Under the pieces are notes generated by a model. That model was not told the origin of the DNA. It ran no database searches and saw nothing but the letters and a program-made list of their open reading frames with translations. Shown one piece after another: positions 36,738-46,239 of a DNA stretch of 64,000 bases. Source of the DNA: Olivibacter sp. SDN3 (lineage in GTDB: Bacteria > Bacteroidota > Bacteroidia > Sphingobacteriales > Sphingobacteriaceae); assembly GCF_014334135.1 (NCBI RefSeq), contig NZ_CP060497.1, positions 3,162,001 through 3,226,000 on the forward strand, in the 5' to 3' direction. The number at the start of each line of letters is the position of its first letter. The stretch's first letter is position 1. A program made the translations under genes and the position numbers.

Positions 36738-36768
36738 TTGCATATAAAAAGCATTTTCTCTAAGTTTG
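36738..36768 (+). promoter_or_regulatory. Promoter of the membrane glycosyltransferase gene
   Basis: TTG at 36738-36740, a 20-base spacer and TAAGTTTG at 36761-36768. Transcription would start near 36774, downstream of the GTG at 36684, which argues for a later start codon. Confidence 0.65.
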
Positions 36769-36803
36769 TACCTGATTATTATATTACTTTTCAGCAAATA
36801 TCT

Positions 36804-37934
36804 TTGGAACCGTATCTCAATCTTTCAAATATCTTACTTGCTCTATTCTTGGTTTTTCTACTGCATCAGATGTATTATTATTTGTTGGTATATAGAAGAT
36901 TGCGTAATTATAATGTTCGGGGCCTATTATCAGATATAGACCTTCCGCCGCTTTCGGTTATTGTATGTGCACGTAATGAAGAAGCTAACCTAAGATTGTA
37001 CCTGACGGAGGTGCTAGAACAGGACTACCCGTTGTATGAAGTCATAGTCGTAAACGACTGCTCTAGTGATGATTCCAATTGGATTCTTAAAGAATTTAAA
37101 CAACGCTATAAACACTTGCGTGTCGTAGACATTTCCGAACACGCACGGTATAAACATGGTAAGAAATTTGCAGTTACATTGGGGGTAAAAGCTGCGCAAC
37201 ATGAACACTTGGTGTTTACAGATGCAGATTGTTATCCTGCTTCTAATCAATGGCTTCAATATATGGCCCAAGAGTTTGTAGGAAGTGTTGAAATCGTGCT
37301 TGGATATTCGCCATATCTATCGATGCGAGGTTTTTTGAATAAATATATACGTTTCGAAACTTACTATACCGCGCAGAATTATCTATCGTACGCGCTCAAG
37401 CGAAATGCTTATATGGGGGTCGGTAGAAATCTGGCCTATAAAAAATCATTGTTTTTTAAAGGAAAAGGTTTTGCTTCTCACATGCATATTCCTTCTGGTG
37501 ATGACGATCTTTTTGTGAACCAAAATGCGACGAAAGAAAATGTAGCTATTTGTATTCATCCGGATGCTATGACGTGGAGTAAACCTAAAACTACTTATGC
37601 TGCTTATCAACGGCAAAAGCAGCGGCATTTTGGCGCGGGAAAAGCGTATCGATCCAAACATAAGAGAATGATTACTTTGCAGGTGCTGAGTGTCCTGTTT
37701 TTTTATGCACTTGCAGTACTTTTATTGGTTTTTCAGCCCACGTATTGGCCTATTGTGACGGGCATATACATCCTTAGACTCATCGCCCAGTTCTTGATTT
37801 GCATCCCAATTATGAAAAAAATGCAAGTAGGCAATTTAACTGGTTGGTTGCCTTTAATGGAAATCTATCACTTATTGTATGTGTCGTTCATGGGAGCAAC
37901 AGCCCTTTTTAGGAAAAACGTGACATGGAAATAA
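36804..37934 (+). CDS. Membrane-bound family 2 glycosyltransferase
   Basis: The frame is open from GTG 36684 (416 residues), but a promoter at 36738-36768 lies inside that extension, so TTG at 36804 (376 residues) is preferred; it begins just before the first membrane helix (SNILLALFLVFLLHQMYYYL). The GT-A domain has VIVCARNEEANLRLY, VVNDCSSDDS, metal-binding DADCYP, acceptor-site DDDLFVNQ and QRQKQRHFG (QxxRW-like). Two or three membrane helices close the protein. Likely makes or extends an envelope polysaccharide or glycolipid on the cytosolic side of the membrane. Single gene ahead of rsmG. Confidence 0.85.
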   Translation: MEPYLNLSNILLALFLVFLLHQMYYYLLVYRRLRNYNVRGLLSDIDLPPLSVIVCARNEEANLRLYLTEVLEQDYPLYEVIVVNDCSSDDSNWILKEFKQRYKHLRVVDISEHARYKHGKKFAVTLGVKAAQHEHLVFTDADCYPASNQWLQYMAQEFVGSVEIVLGYSPYLSMRGFLNKYIRFETYYTAQNYLSYALKRNAYMGVGRNLAYKKSLFFKGKGFASHMHIPSGDDDLFVNQNATKENVAICIHPDAMTWSKPKTTYAAYQRQKQRHFGAGKAYRSKHKRMITLQVLSVLFFYALAVLLLVFQPTYWPIVTGIYILRLIAQFLICIPIMKKMQVGNLTGWLPLMEIYHLLYVSFMGATALFRKNVTWK

Positions 37935-38017
37935 TAGCACTATCGCTTAACAAGTATACTAGGGGTAAAGTTGAGTTTGAATAAAGTTTAACAGTTAGAT
38001 TATCGATATATAAGAAA

Positions 38018-38653
38018 ATGGAAAACAATACCTCATCAATTATCTATAAATATTTTCCGAATCTGACCACGCAACAACAAACACAGGTCGATGCATTGGG
38101 TGCTTTATATGAAGAATGGAATGCACAGATCAATGTGGTCTCGCGTAAAGATATTGAGGGGTTATATGAACGACATATTTTACATTCCCTTGCCATTGCA
38201 AAATACCTTTCGTTTAAACCGGGAGCTAATATATTGGATGTAGGTACAGGGGGAGGTTTCCCAGGGATACCATTAGCGATTATGTTTCCAGAGACTAATT
38301 TTCATTTGGTTGATTCAATAGGAAAAAAAATTAAAGTAGTCACAGAGGTTGCCCGTTCCCTTGGACTTAAAAATGTACAAGCTAGCCATATTCGTGCAGA
38401 GCAGATAAAGAATAAGTATGATTTTGTTGTTTCCCGGGCAGTGACTAGGTTAGCCGAATTTTATCCGTGGGTTAAAGGTAAATTCAAGAAAGACGCTGTA
38501 CATAGCATCCCGAACGGAATTTTGTATTTAAAAGGAGGAGACCTGACGGAAGAAATAGCCGATTCCAAACTAAAAACAGAACTTTTCCCTTTGGCCGACT
38601 GCTTTGAAGAAGCATTTTTTGAGACAAAATATATAGTTTATATTCCACAATAG
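38018..38653 (+). CDS. rsmG: 16S rRNA (guanine-527-N7)-methyltransferase RsmG
   Basis: 211 residues, standard length. The SAM-binding loop reads NILDVGTGGGFPGIPLAI, preceded by the N-terminal ENNTSSIIYKYFPNLTTQQ and VVSRKDIEGLYERHILHSL, a strong RsmG signature. It methylates G527 in the 530 loop of 16S rRNA; loss gives low-level streptomycin resistance in other bacteria. It sits 83 bases upstream of dprA on the same strand. In many bacteria the gene neighbours gidA (mnmG), which is not present here. Confidence 0.95.
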   Translation: MENNTSSIIYKYFPNLTTQQQTQVDALGALYEEWNAQINVVSRKDIEGLYERHILHSLAIAKYLSFKPGANILDVGTGGGFPGIPLAIMFPETNFHLVDSIGKKIKVVTEVARSLGLKNVQASHIRAEQIKNKYDFVVSRAVTRLAEFYPWVKGKFKKDAVHSIPNGILYLKGGDLTEEIADSKLKTELFPLADCFEEAFFETKYIVYIPQ

Positions 38654-38736
38654 GTATTCTTCTGAAACTTTTTTGATTTTAAAGCAAAAAATGTTATTTT
38701 ACCCCTCAAGTTTAATTCCTAAACCTTACTGTTAAC

Positions 38737-39825
38737 ATGAGCCTTATTTATCAACTAGCACTCATACGTATCAAGGGTGTCGGTAATGCCTTAGCCAAAC
38801 AACTTTTAAATTATTGTGGAAGTGCTGAAGAAGTTTTTCGTACCTCTAAACACCAATTATTGCAGATACCGGGGATAGGCGATTATCTGGCAAATGCCAT
38901 CCTTCACGCGAACACCTTACATGAGGCTGAACAAGAACTCCTGTTTGTTGAAAAACATAAAATCCAGATACTTTTTTGGAACAGTTCGGATTACCCTGAA
39001 AAGCTTAAAGACTGTATTGATGCACCACTGATTCTTTATTTCAAAGGGAAAGCCAATCTTACCAACCAAAGAATTGTTAGCATTGTAGGAACCCGTAATG
39101 CGACTGACTATGGCCGTAGGGTGTGTCACTCATTTGTGGAAGCGTTAAAGGATTATGGCGTTTTGGTCGTTAGCGGTCTGGCCTATGGTATAGATAGCTG
39201 CGCACACAAAGCGTGTGTTGAACATAACATCCCTACCTTAGGTATATTGGGCCATGGGTTGGATCGTATTTACCCATCATCGAATCGCTCATTAGCCTTG
39301 GAAATGATAAAAAATGGTGGTCTGCTGACAGAATACCCTTCCAATACAAAACCCGACAGACAAAATTTCCCCTCTAGAAACCGCATTATTGCCGGGCTGG
39401 CGGATGTAACCGTTGTGGTGGAAGCAGCACTAAAAGGTGGAGCTCTTATTACTGCTGAGATTGCCAATACCTATAATAGAGACGTTTGTGCTTTCCCGGG
39501 AAGTATTTATAGTGAATATTCTAAAGGCTGTAATCACTTGATTAAAACCCATCGTGCAAATCTCATCAATTCTGCCAAAGATCTGGAATACTTAATGAAT
39601 TGGGAACCTGTAGCCGATCGTGTTGTAGAGCAATCGCCGGCTGTTAATTTAGACGCTCTGGAGCAGCAGGTATACAATAAGGTGAAAAACAATAGTCAAA
39701 TAGGGATAGACAACCTGCTTAATCAAACGGGTATTCCTCAAAGTAAGCTAGCTATTTCACTGTTGTCATTAGAGATGAAGGGATTAATCGTAGCTCTTCC
39801 AGGTAAAATTTATAGAACGCCTTAG
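38737..39825 (+). CDS. dprA: DNA-processing protein DprA
   Basis: 362 residues. The N-terminal SAM-like helical domain (IRIKGVGNALAKQLL, IPGIGDYLANAIL) is followed by the Rossmann-fold DprA core with VGTRNATDYGRRV, VSGLAYGIDSCAHKA and the FPSRNRIIAGLAD motif, and a C-terminal winged helix (about 295-362). DprA loads RecA on incoming single-stranded DNA during natural transformation and is also kept in species not known to be competent. Convergent with a 49-residue gene, seven bases away. Confidence 0.95.
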   Translation: MSLIYQLALIRIKGVGNALAKQLLNYCGSAEEVFRTSKHQLLQIPGIGDYLANAILHANTLHEAEQELLFVEKHKIQILFWNSSDYPEKLKDCIDAPLILYFKGKANLTNQRIVSIVGTRNATDYGRRVCHSFVEALKDYGVLVVSGLAYGIDSCAHKACVEHNIPTLGILGHGLDRIYPSSNRSLALEMIKNGGLLTEYPSNTKPDRQNFPSRNRIIAGLADVTVVVEAALKGGALITAEIANTYNRDVCAFPGSIYSEYSKGCNHLIKTHRANLINSAKDLEYLMNWEPVADRVVEQSPAVNLDALEQQVYNKVKNNSQIGIDNLLNQTGIPQSKLAISLLSLEMKGLIVALPGKIYRTP

Positions 39826-39831
39826 GAAAGT

Positions 39832-39981
39832 TTATTTTGAATTAATTAAGGTCCAATAACGCCATCCTAATAGTGCTTTTTGTGTTTTGGTGAGCTTAGA
39901 GGGATCTTTATGCACCAGACTGGGAAGGATTTTCTTGTTCAGTCCCACCAGCATTCTAAAAAATTTCTTTTTTACTGCCAT
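39832..39981 (-). CDS. 49-residue basic conserved small protein
   Basis: ATG at 39981 to stop at 39832. The product is basic (MAVKKKFFRMLVGLNKKILP at the start, LTKTQKALLGWRYWTLINSK at the end) and matches my memory of a small protein found across Sphingobacteriaceae, often mislabelled SsrA-binding protein. The KFFR..LNK, DPSKLTK..KALLGWRYW pattern supports conservation. It is downstream of the beta-CASP gene on the same strand and may belong to that run. Function unknown; a nucleic-acid or ribosome contact is only a guess from charge. Confidence 0.7.
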   Translation of the reverse strand: MAVKKKFFRMLVGLNKKILPSLVHKDPSKLTKTQKALLGWRYWTLINSK

Positions 39982-40123
39982 AAATGAAAAACAAGAGATT
40001 TATCTTTTTGTTTTCACTGAGGATCTCCGAGCACTTGTATCCTATTCTAGTATATACCAGAGTACATTATAAATGCTCAATAGCTTGTGTAGTATTGGTG
40101 TTTTTACCATAGATAGCCCTTAA

Positions 40124-41512
40124 TTATAGCGTTATCGTTTTCCCTTTCTGCGGTATTTCAACCGAATATCCTTTACTTGTTAAAGCAACTTCAAGAGCTT
40201 GCATACTACCTAAATCACCGTGCACTAAAAACACCTTTTTTAATTCGTGTAAGGGCTGTTGGCCGACTAAGGTTACCAGATCTTGATGGTCGGCATGACC
40301 ACTCAGACTATCCGTCTTTTTGATAGAAGCATAAACGGATAGTTCCCGGTTACGTATCTTCACTATGGGGTCTCCCCTTAATAGACGGTGTCCAAGTGTA
40401 CCCTTTGCACAGTAGCCGATGAAAAGGATGGTACAGTAATAGTTCTGAATATTTTCATAGAGATGATCTTGTATACGACCACCTTCCAACATTCCAGCAG
40501 ATGAAATGATGATACAGGGATCAAAATAATTAGATATATCCTTGCTTTCATCTAGGTTTTCTACATATTTAAGATTCTCAAAATCAAATTGGTCACCTTC
40601 TCTTGAATAAAAAGCCTGTGCTTCATTATTTAACAAATGATGAAACCGTCGGTAAATTTCAGTGGCATAGTTTGCTAACGGACTGTCTACAAAAATTTGG
40701 ATAGGAGGGAGAAGCCCCTTGCTGAATATCCGGTTTAAACTGTATACCAGTGCTTGGGTACGACCAACACTAAATGCGGGTATAATTAATTTTCCAGGTG
40801 TTTTCAGACAAGTTTCGGTAATGGTGTCGATCAGCACATCGCTGAGATTATCATCGCTATGATCTCTTCCTCCATAGGTCGATTCGCAAATGATATAGTC
40901 AACCGGGGGAATTGGCTGCGGATCTTTTAATATAGGATAATCTTTTCTTCCCACATCACCTGTAAATGCAATTTTTTTTGTTTCCCCGTTTTCTTCTATA
41001 GTTAGAATTACAGCAGTAGCCCCTAAAAGGTGCCCTATCGGAATTAAAGTGAGTTCAATTTTTCCAGTTATTCTAAAAGGTTTGTCAAATGCAATAGGAA
41101 CAAAACGCTCAACTGTATCCATGACATGTTTCTGTAAATAAAGTGGACGTTCATATTTAACAAAGCGCTTATTTCCTCTTCTAATTTTTCTTTTTTCCTT
41201 TTTGAGGAATATATTGACGGCATCTAACATTAATAGTTCACTCAAGGCTGCCGTTGGTGAGGAGCATAAGATTTGCCCCTGAAAACCCAGACGAATCAAA
41301 GTAGGGAGATTACCGCAATGGTCGATATGTGCATGGGTTAACACAACTACGTCGATAGTGGCGGGATCAAAGGGGAAATGCTCGTTTTCCGATACATCTG
41401 AGTTATATTCATAATCTAAGCCACAGTCTATTAGGATTTTGTAATGATCAGTTTCTAAGAGGTGCATGCTTCCAGTAACTTGCTGAGCAGCACCCCATAT
41501 CGTTAAATTCAT
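40124..41512 (-). CDS. Metallo-beta-lactamase/beta-CASP RNA-processing nuclease
   Basis: 462 residues. MBL motif 2 is LTHAHIDHCGNLP, followed by HLLGATAVIL, GDVGR, the beta-CASP domain (STYGGRDH, IPAFSVGRTQALVYSL) and the closing SGHADHQDL with the motif His. This is the CPSF73-like RNA-specific exonuclease/endonuclease class (RMMBL). It degrades or trims RNA in the cytosol using two zinc ions. It is 27 bases downstream of the MsbA-like ABC transporter gene and probably shares its transcript. Confidence 0.93.
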   Translation of the reverse strand: MNLTIWGAAQQVTGSMHLLETDHYKILIDCGLDYEYNSDVSENEHFPFDPATIDVVVLTHAHIDHCGNLPTLIRLGFQGQILCSSPTAALSELLMLDAVNIFLKKEKRKIRRGNKRFVKYERPLYLQKHVMDTVERFVPIAFDKPFRITGKIELTLIPIGHLLGATAVILTIEENGETKKIAFTGDVGRKDYPILKDPQPIPPVDYIICESTYGGRDHSDDNLSDVLIDTITETCLKTPGKLIIPAFSVGRTQALVYSLNRIFSKGLLPPIQIFVDSPLANYATEIYRRFHHLLNNEAQAFYSREGDQFDFENLKYVENLDESKDISNYFDPCIIISSAGMLEGGRIQDHLYENIQNYYCTILFIGYCAKGTLGHRLLRGDPIVKIRNRELSVYASIKKTDSLSGHADHQDLVTLVGQQPLHELKKVFLVHGDLGSMQALEVALTSKGYSVEIPQKGKTITL

Positions 41513-41539
41513 AAATAAGGTAAGTATGTTTTTTTTACA

Positions 41540-43372
41540 TTAACCATCAACTTTTTCTTGTTGTAAATTACTGAGATATCGGTAAAGGCCGGCTTCATGT
41601 TGTATAAGTTCATAATGAGTGCCACATTCTACTACTTGGCCGTTCTCTATAACGATAATTTTCGATGCCTCTCGAATAGTCGATAGTCGATGAGCAATAA
41701 TAATGGATGTTCGGTTTTTCATGAGCTCCTCTAATGCATGTTGCACGAGTCTTTCCGATTCTGAATCCAATGAAGAAGTAGCCTCATCCAAGATCAGAAT
41801 AGCCGGATCTTTTAACAAAGCTCTGGCAATCGCGATACGTTGGCGTTGCCCTCCGGATAGTTTCACGCCTCTTTCTCCTACTAAGGTATGGTATCCCTCA
41901 GGAAATCCCATAATGAAATCATGGGCATTGGCTCTTTTGGCAGCAGCTATGATTTCCTCTTGAGTAGCGGTCAATTTTCCATAGGCTATATTCTCACCTA
42001 TAGAACCGCCAAATAATAGTACATCCTGCGGAACAATAGCCACTTGGTTTCGAATATCAGTGAGTTTAAAAGAGTCGACATTTTTACCGTCAAATAGAAT
42101 GTTTCCGTCTTGAGGTTTATAAAAACCCAGAATTAGCGACGCAAGAGTTGATTTTCCGGTTCCGCTAGGTCCTACGATGGCAATTTTCTCACCGGCCTTG
42201 GCCGAGAAAGAAACACCTTTTAAGACGTCGATTTCACTTCTTGAAGGATAGGCAAATTGTACTTGGTCAAAAACCAAATTTCCTGCAATTCTTTTGTTTA
42301 TTTCGTTGTCTTCCTGACGGATCGATACATCTTCTTTTGTTTCTTCTAACAGTTCTATCACACGTTCAGTAGCACCTACAGCTTTCTGTACATTGGCATA
42401 GAGCTCTGGAAAGCTCCCCATAGAACCTGCCACAAACAAAGAAGATATGATGTAGGTTGTCAAATCTCCTACAGACAATTCACCAGTAGAGATCAGGGAT
42501 GAACCATACCAGATAACGCTCACGATCGCGCCAAAAATGCAGAATAGGATGAATGATGCAAATAAGCCTCTGTATGTAGCACCTTTTAGTGCAAGGTTAA
42601 CAACTGCTTTTAGTGAGTTCTGATAACGGTTAGCCTCATAAGCTTCATTCACAAATGCTTTGACATTACTGATCCCTTGTAGTGTTTCTTGCACAATGGT
42701 ATTAGACTCGGCCAGTTTATCTTGTGCTTTTCTAGAGAGGTTTCTTATAAACTTTCCAAAAAAAACAGCAATAACAACAATAACGGGTAAGATGGACAGA
42801 TTCAGTAGGGTTAACTTTGCAGACACGATAAATAAGAAGCTGACTCCACCTACCAATAATATGGCTTGTCTGATCATTTCAGCAAACGTCGTGGTCATCG
42901 TATCCTGAATCTGCGATAAGTCGGCAGAAAGACGGCTATTCAGTTCCCCAACCCTACGGTTGGCAAAGAAATCCATAGGTAGCGTAATCAAATTAAAGTA
43001 GGTATCCCTCCTTATATCGGCAAGTGTCCTTTCTGCAACCTCTACAAAGAAACGTATTCTAAAAAATGACACAAACGATTGGAAAAACAAGATGAAAAAT
43101 GCGATAGTTCCTATTGTTTTGATATCTGCAGGAATAAAAGCCAGATTTTGCTGACCCTGTGCCGCATCTACCATACTGCCCATCAAGGCTGGAAAAGCCA
43201 ATAGCGAAATACTAGATAAAAATAAGAAAAACAAACCGAGTAGAAATTTGCCTCGATAGGGTTTTAAGTATCTGAGGAACTTTCCGACATTGCTTAGAGA
43301 AGCTCTATTGATTTTGGTTTTTGGTAATTCATCGGTATTTCCATTTCCACTATTTAATCGAGCACGTGCCAT
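41540..43372 (-). CDS. MsbA-like ABC exporter (fused membrane and ATPase)
   Basis: 610 residues. Six membrane segments (about 40-330) then one nucleotide-binding domain with Walker A GPSGTGKST, signature LSGGQRQRIAIARALL and Walker B ILILDEATSSLD, H-loop IIAHRLST. The architecture of half-size homodimeric exporters for lipids or drugs (MsbA/BmrA class). Substrate not determinable; an LPS-core flippase function would fit with the envelope genes here but is inference. Third in a minus-strand run after the SAM hydrolase and the coiled-coil membrane protein. Confidence 0.93.
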   Translation of the reverse strand: MARARLNSGNGNTDELPKTKINRASLSNVGKFLRYLKPYRGKFLLGLFFLFLSSISLLAFPALMGSMVDAAQGQQNLAFIPADIKTIGTIAFFILFFQSFVSFFRIRFFVEVAERTLADIRRDTYFNLITLPMDFFANRRVGELNSRLSADLSQIQDTMTTTFAEMIRQAILLVGGVSFLFIVSAKLTLLNLSILPVIVVIAVFFGKFIRNLSRKAQDKLAESNTIVQETLQGISNVKAFVNEAYEANRYQNSLKAVVNLALKGATYRGLFASFILFCIFGAIVSVIWYGSSLISTGELSVGDLTTYIISSLFVAGSMGSFPELYANVQKAVGATERVIELLEETKEDVSIRQEDNEINKRIAGNLVFDQVQFAYPSRSEIDVLKGVSFSAKAGEKIAIVGPSGTGKSTLASLILGFYKPQDGNILFDGKNVDSFKLTDIRNQVAIVPQDVLLFGGSIGENIAYGKLTATQEEIIAAAKRANAHDFIMGFPEGYHTLVGERGVKLSGGQRQRIAIARALLKDPAILILDEATSSLDSESERLVQHALEELMKNRTSIIIAHRLSTIREASKIIVIENGQVVECGTHYELIQHEAGLYRYLSNLQQEKVDG

Positions 43373-43439
43373 TAATTGAATTTGTCTGTTTTAGTGTTAA
43401 AATAACATGCAAAATTAGCGAGATAAAAAAGGTTACCTA

Positions 43440-43967
43440 TCACTTTAAAGTCAATTTTTTTGACCTTCTTATTAATAGGAAAATGACTATTAATAGAGCT
43501 GTAGTAGCGAAAAGTAAAAGATTAATGTATATATTACGCTGTTTTTTCAAGATATTGATTTCCCTATTCAGGGCATCTTGATTTTTTTGAAGTTTACTGA
43601 TGGTATTTATATAACCGGTAATACGCTCACCCGATTCGGTTGCTTGGCTTGCTATTGTTTGTTTTTCGATATCTTTAAAATCGAGTAAAGCTTTAGTTTC
43701 TTTGAAAATGTAATTATCTGTAGTAACGATTTCCTCTAAAATATCGATAGATGCCTGCATGTCCTTTTTGGTTTTAAGGCCGAATATACCTGTCCTCGAT
43801 TGTAGGCTGGCATCAAACTCCCCGAAACGCTGACTCCTTTTCTGCAGCAGGTTATTAACTCTTTCTCGTTGCTTTTCGTAGCCCGTACTGTCCTGTTTTG
43901 AATATGCCTGACACCAGCTCAGGCTAAAGTAGATGCTTAGAAGAGTTAAAAGGGCCGTCTGTTTCAT
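43440..43967 (-). CDS. Small exported/membrane coiled-coil protein, function unknown
   Basis: About 175 residues from the ATG at 43967 (MKQTALLTLLSIYFSLSWCQ), which starts with a clear signal peptide; the frame is open to 44024 but the extra residues are not signal-like. A helical middle with coiled-coil heptads (about 95-145) and one C-terminal membrane segment (INLLLFATTALLIVIFLLI) followed by a basic anchor (RRSKKLTLK). It lies between the SAM hydrolase and the ABC exporter on the same strand. No family recognised. Confidence 0.6.
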   Translation of the reverse strand: MKQTALLTLLSIYFSLSWCQAYSKQDSTGYEKQRERVNNLLQKRSQRFGEFDASLQSRTGIFGLKTKKDMQASIDILEEIVTTDNYIFKETKALLDFKDIEKQTIASQATESGERITGYINTISKLQKNQDALNREINILKKQRNIYINLLLFATTALLIVIFLLIRRSKKLTLK

Positions 43968-44033
43968 CTTTGAATATAAAACCTTGGCGTGTCTCGGATT
44001 AAGATTACTAGTTGTTGCTTGCATAGTATCAAC

Positions 44034-44813
44034 CTACTCTTTAAATTCTATTCTTATAATATCGCCTACCTGAAGTCCTAGCAGACCACTCGCGTTTCCT
44101 TTGTTTATGGCAATTTCAAGGTGATTGCTAATGCCAAACAAACAGAGCTTCTCGCCTTCAGGCACCTCGTTATAGTGCCAGCTTAAATGCTTGATCGACT
44201 CATTTCGTCTAAAATATAATTCGAAGTTTCGGTTTTGCTGAATCTGATTGAACAGCTCCTTGTTGATATTAGTGATTACATTCTGGAAAGAGTCAATGTA
44301 AATAACGCTGCCACGGATTGTGCTTCCATCGATGATTGGCTGAATGATGACCCGTTTTACTAAAGAGTCTACTACTTCTCCGATATCCTCCATCGTGCCA
44401 CCTTTTGCTAAATGGGTGGCCGCTTTTGCAAAAATATCCGTTAACGGGAAATGTAAAAATTTTAAGTCCTGCATGATGTTCAATTCAACAGCTTTTTCAG
44501 GCGAATCCTCAAACAGTAAGGAAAAAATTCCATTATCTGCTCCAACAAAATAGTGTCCTTTATATTTTACAGCCAAATATCGCATGTTTTTATTAAAAAC
44601 GGAATCTATACCGATCAGGTGTACAGTATCTTTTGGAAAATATCTATATGCATTCTTTAATACAAATGCAGCTTGCTGAATATTAAAAGGCGCTATATCG
44701 TGAGAAACATCAACTAGCCTAACAGTAGGATATAAACTGATGATACTCCCTTTTAACGCTGCCTGGTAGAAGTCTTTGTGTCCTAAATCTGTGGTTAACG
44801 TAATAATGCCCAT
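44034..44813 (-). CDS. SAM hydrolase (DUF62 / SAM hydroxide adenosyltransferase family)
   Basis: 259 residues of the fluorinase-like superfamily: N-terminal LTTDLGHKDFYQAALKG, central VDVSHDIAPFNIQQAAFVL, and YFVGADNGIFSLLF. In most bacteria these enzymes split S-adenosylmethionine with water to adenosine and methionine, using the Asp-Arg-His set rather than fluoride or chloride; nothing here indicates a halogenase. A TAGGTTTG promoter box (44956-44963, minus strand) lies about 140 bases upstream, giving a long leader. First gene of the minus-strand run. Confidence 0.9.
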   Translation of the reverse strand: MGIITLTTDLGHKDFYQAALKGSIISLYPTVRLVDVSHDIAPFNIQQAAFVLKNAYRYFPKDTVHLIGIDSVFNKNMRYLAVKYKGHYFVGADNGIFSLLFEDSPEKAVELNIMQDLKFLHFPLTDIFAKAATHLAKGGTMEDIGEVVDSLVKRVIIQPIIDGSTIRGSVIYIDSFQNVITNINKELFNQIQQNRNFELYFRRNESIKHLSWHYNEVPEGEKLCLFGISNHLEIAINKGNASGLLGLQVGDIIRIEFKE

Positions 44814-44955
44814 ATCTATTCACGGTCTCTTAATCGCTGTTCTCGCTGCTCGCTTTAATGTAGGTGTCTTTAAGTGCTACGCTCACTGGCTTAATGTTGC
44901 AAATACTTTTTTTTATGCTCCATTATTAGTAATCTTGCGTAGGGATTTAAAGGTG

Positions 44956-44963
44956 CAAACCTA
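44956..44963 (-). promoter_or_regulatory. -7 element upstream of the SAM hydrolase gene
   Basis: Minus-strand TAGGTTTG matches TAnnTTTG. No TTG at the ideal distance is seen, and the leader would be about 135 bases, so this is a moderate call. Confidence 0.4.
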
Positions 44964-45093
44964 ACATGAATTTTTCATATTTGATTGTGATTATTTCCAA
45001 AAATATAAAAAATCCAGTTAGCTGTTAAGATACAGCAAAGAGAAGTATTGGATGGGGCACCTCCATTTGTATTTAAATTATTAAAAGCTAAAT

Positions 45094-46056
45094 TTGAACG
45101 AATTACTGATAACATTAGAACATGTGGATCCTGCATTGTTGTGGGGCGCACAAAATGAGCACTTTGACCTGATAAGAAAGTATTTTCCGAAACTCAAACT
45201 CGTCGCCAGAGGTACAAAGTTAAAAGTGTTGGGTGATGAAGAAGAGAGTAACGTTTTCAAGAATAAATTTAAAGCAATTCTTGAACACCTGGAAAAGTAC
45301 AACCATATTAACTATAATGATATAGAAACCATATTAGGAGCAACACCTGCAGTTATGACGGGGGAGAGTATAACCGAAAAGGCGGCAGCGCCTTTTGGCG
45401 GGGAGCCAATTGTTTATGGGCCAAATGGAATCGTTGTAAAGGCGCGCACCGCCAATCAGCGAAAAATGGTAGATAGTATTCTAAGGAACGATATTTTATT
45501 TGCCATTGGACCAGCAGGTACCGGGAAAACGTATACTGCAGTAGCACTTGCGGTGCGCGCATTGCGTAATAAAGAGGTAAAACGAATCATATTGACAAGA
45601 CCTGCGGTGGAAGCAGGAGAGAATTTAGGGTTTCTGCCCGGGGATTTAAAAGAGAAGGTCGATCCTTATCTGAGACCGTTGTATGACGCTTTAGATGATA
45701 TGATCCCGGCAGAAAAATTAAAGGTTTATTTAGAGAATCGAACGATTGAGGTCGCTCCTCTAGCCTTCATGCGTGGCCGAACACTTGATAACTGCTTTGT
45801 GATATTAGATGAGGCACAAAATACCACCGAAATGCAGTTGAAGATGTTTCTTACACGAATGGGGCCAACAGCTAAATTTATCGTTACAGGAGACGTAACA
45901 CAGATTGACCTGCCCAAAAAGCAGCAGTCGGGCCTGCAAGGAGCGCTTAAACTGCTTGATAATATTGAGGGAATTGATATGATCTATTTAAGCGGCGTAG
46001 ATGTAGTACGGCATAAGCTAGTAAAGCGTATATTGGAAGCTTACGGCGATATTTAA
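45094..46056 (+). CDS. PhoH family ATPase
   Basis: 320 residues from a TTG start (MNELLITLEHVDPALLWG). A P-loop domain has Walker A GPAGTGKTYTAVA and Walker B CFVILDEAQNTT, with the family strings RPAVEAGENLGFLPGDLKEK and TRMGPTAKFIVTGDVTQIDLP. PhoH proteins are ATPases linked to RNA metabolism and phosphate stress; the ortholog group with this N-terminal domain (about 1-110, KH-like) is often near ybeY, which is not present here. Single gene divergent from the SAM hydrolase run. Confidence 0.93.
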   Translation: MNELLITLEHVDPALLWGAQNEHFDLIRKYFPKLKLVARGTKLKVLGDEEESNVFKNKFKAILEHLEKYNHINYNDIETILGATPAVMTGESITEKAAAPFGGEPIVYGPNGIVVKARTANQRKMVDSILRNDILFAIGPAGTGKTYTAVALAVRALRNKEVKRIILTRPAVEAGENLGFLPGDLKEKVDPYLRPLYDALDDMIPAEKLKVYLENRTIEVAPLAFMRGRTLDNCFVILDEAQNTTEMQLKMFLTRMGPTAKFIVTGDVTQIDLPKKQQSGLQGALKLLDNIEGIDMIYLSGVDVVRHKLVKRILEAYGDI

Positions 46057-46239
46057 ATCATCGCTGTTGCCGTTTTATAGAGGAGAGGTCGAAAAACTCA
46101 CTTTTTTTACAAGCGTTGGTTTCAATTGCGTTCAAGCCGGCTTTGCCGATAGATGTAAACCAATCATATTGCATGTGAAAGTGAATTATTCAAGATGAAT
46201 TTTTTGTTATTTGCGTTCGTGAATGCAGAGCATTTTATC

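Noticed and set aside
44034-44813. Halogenase (fluorinase/chlorinase) reading of the DUF62 gene
   Set aside because: Family label alone; the common activity is SAM hydrolysis and no halogenation context is present.
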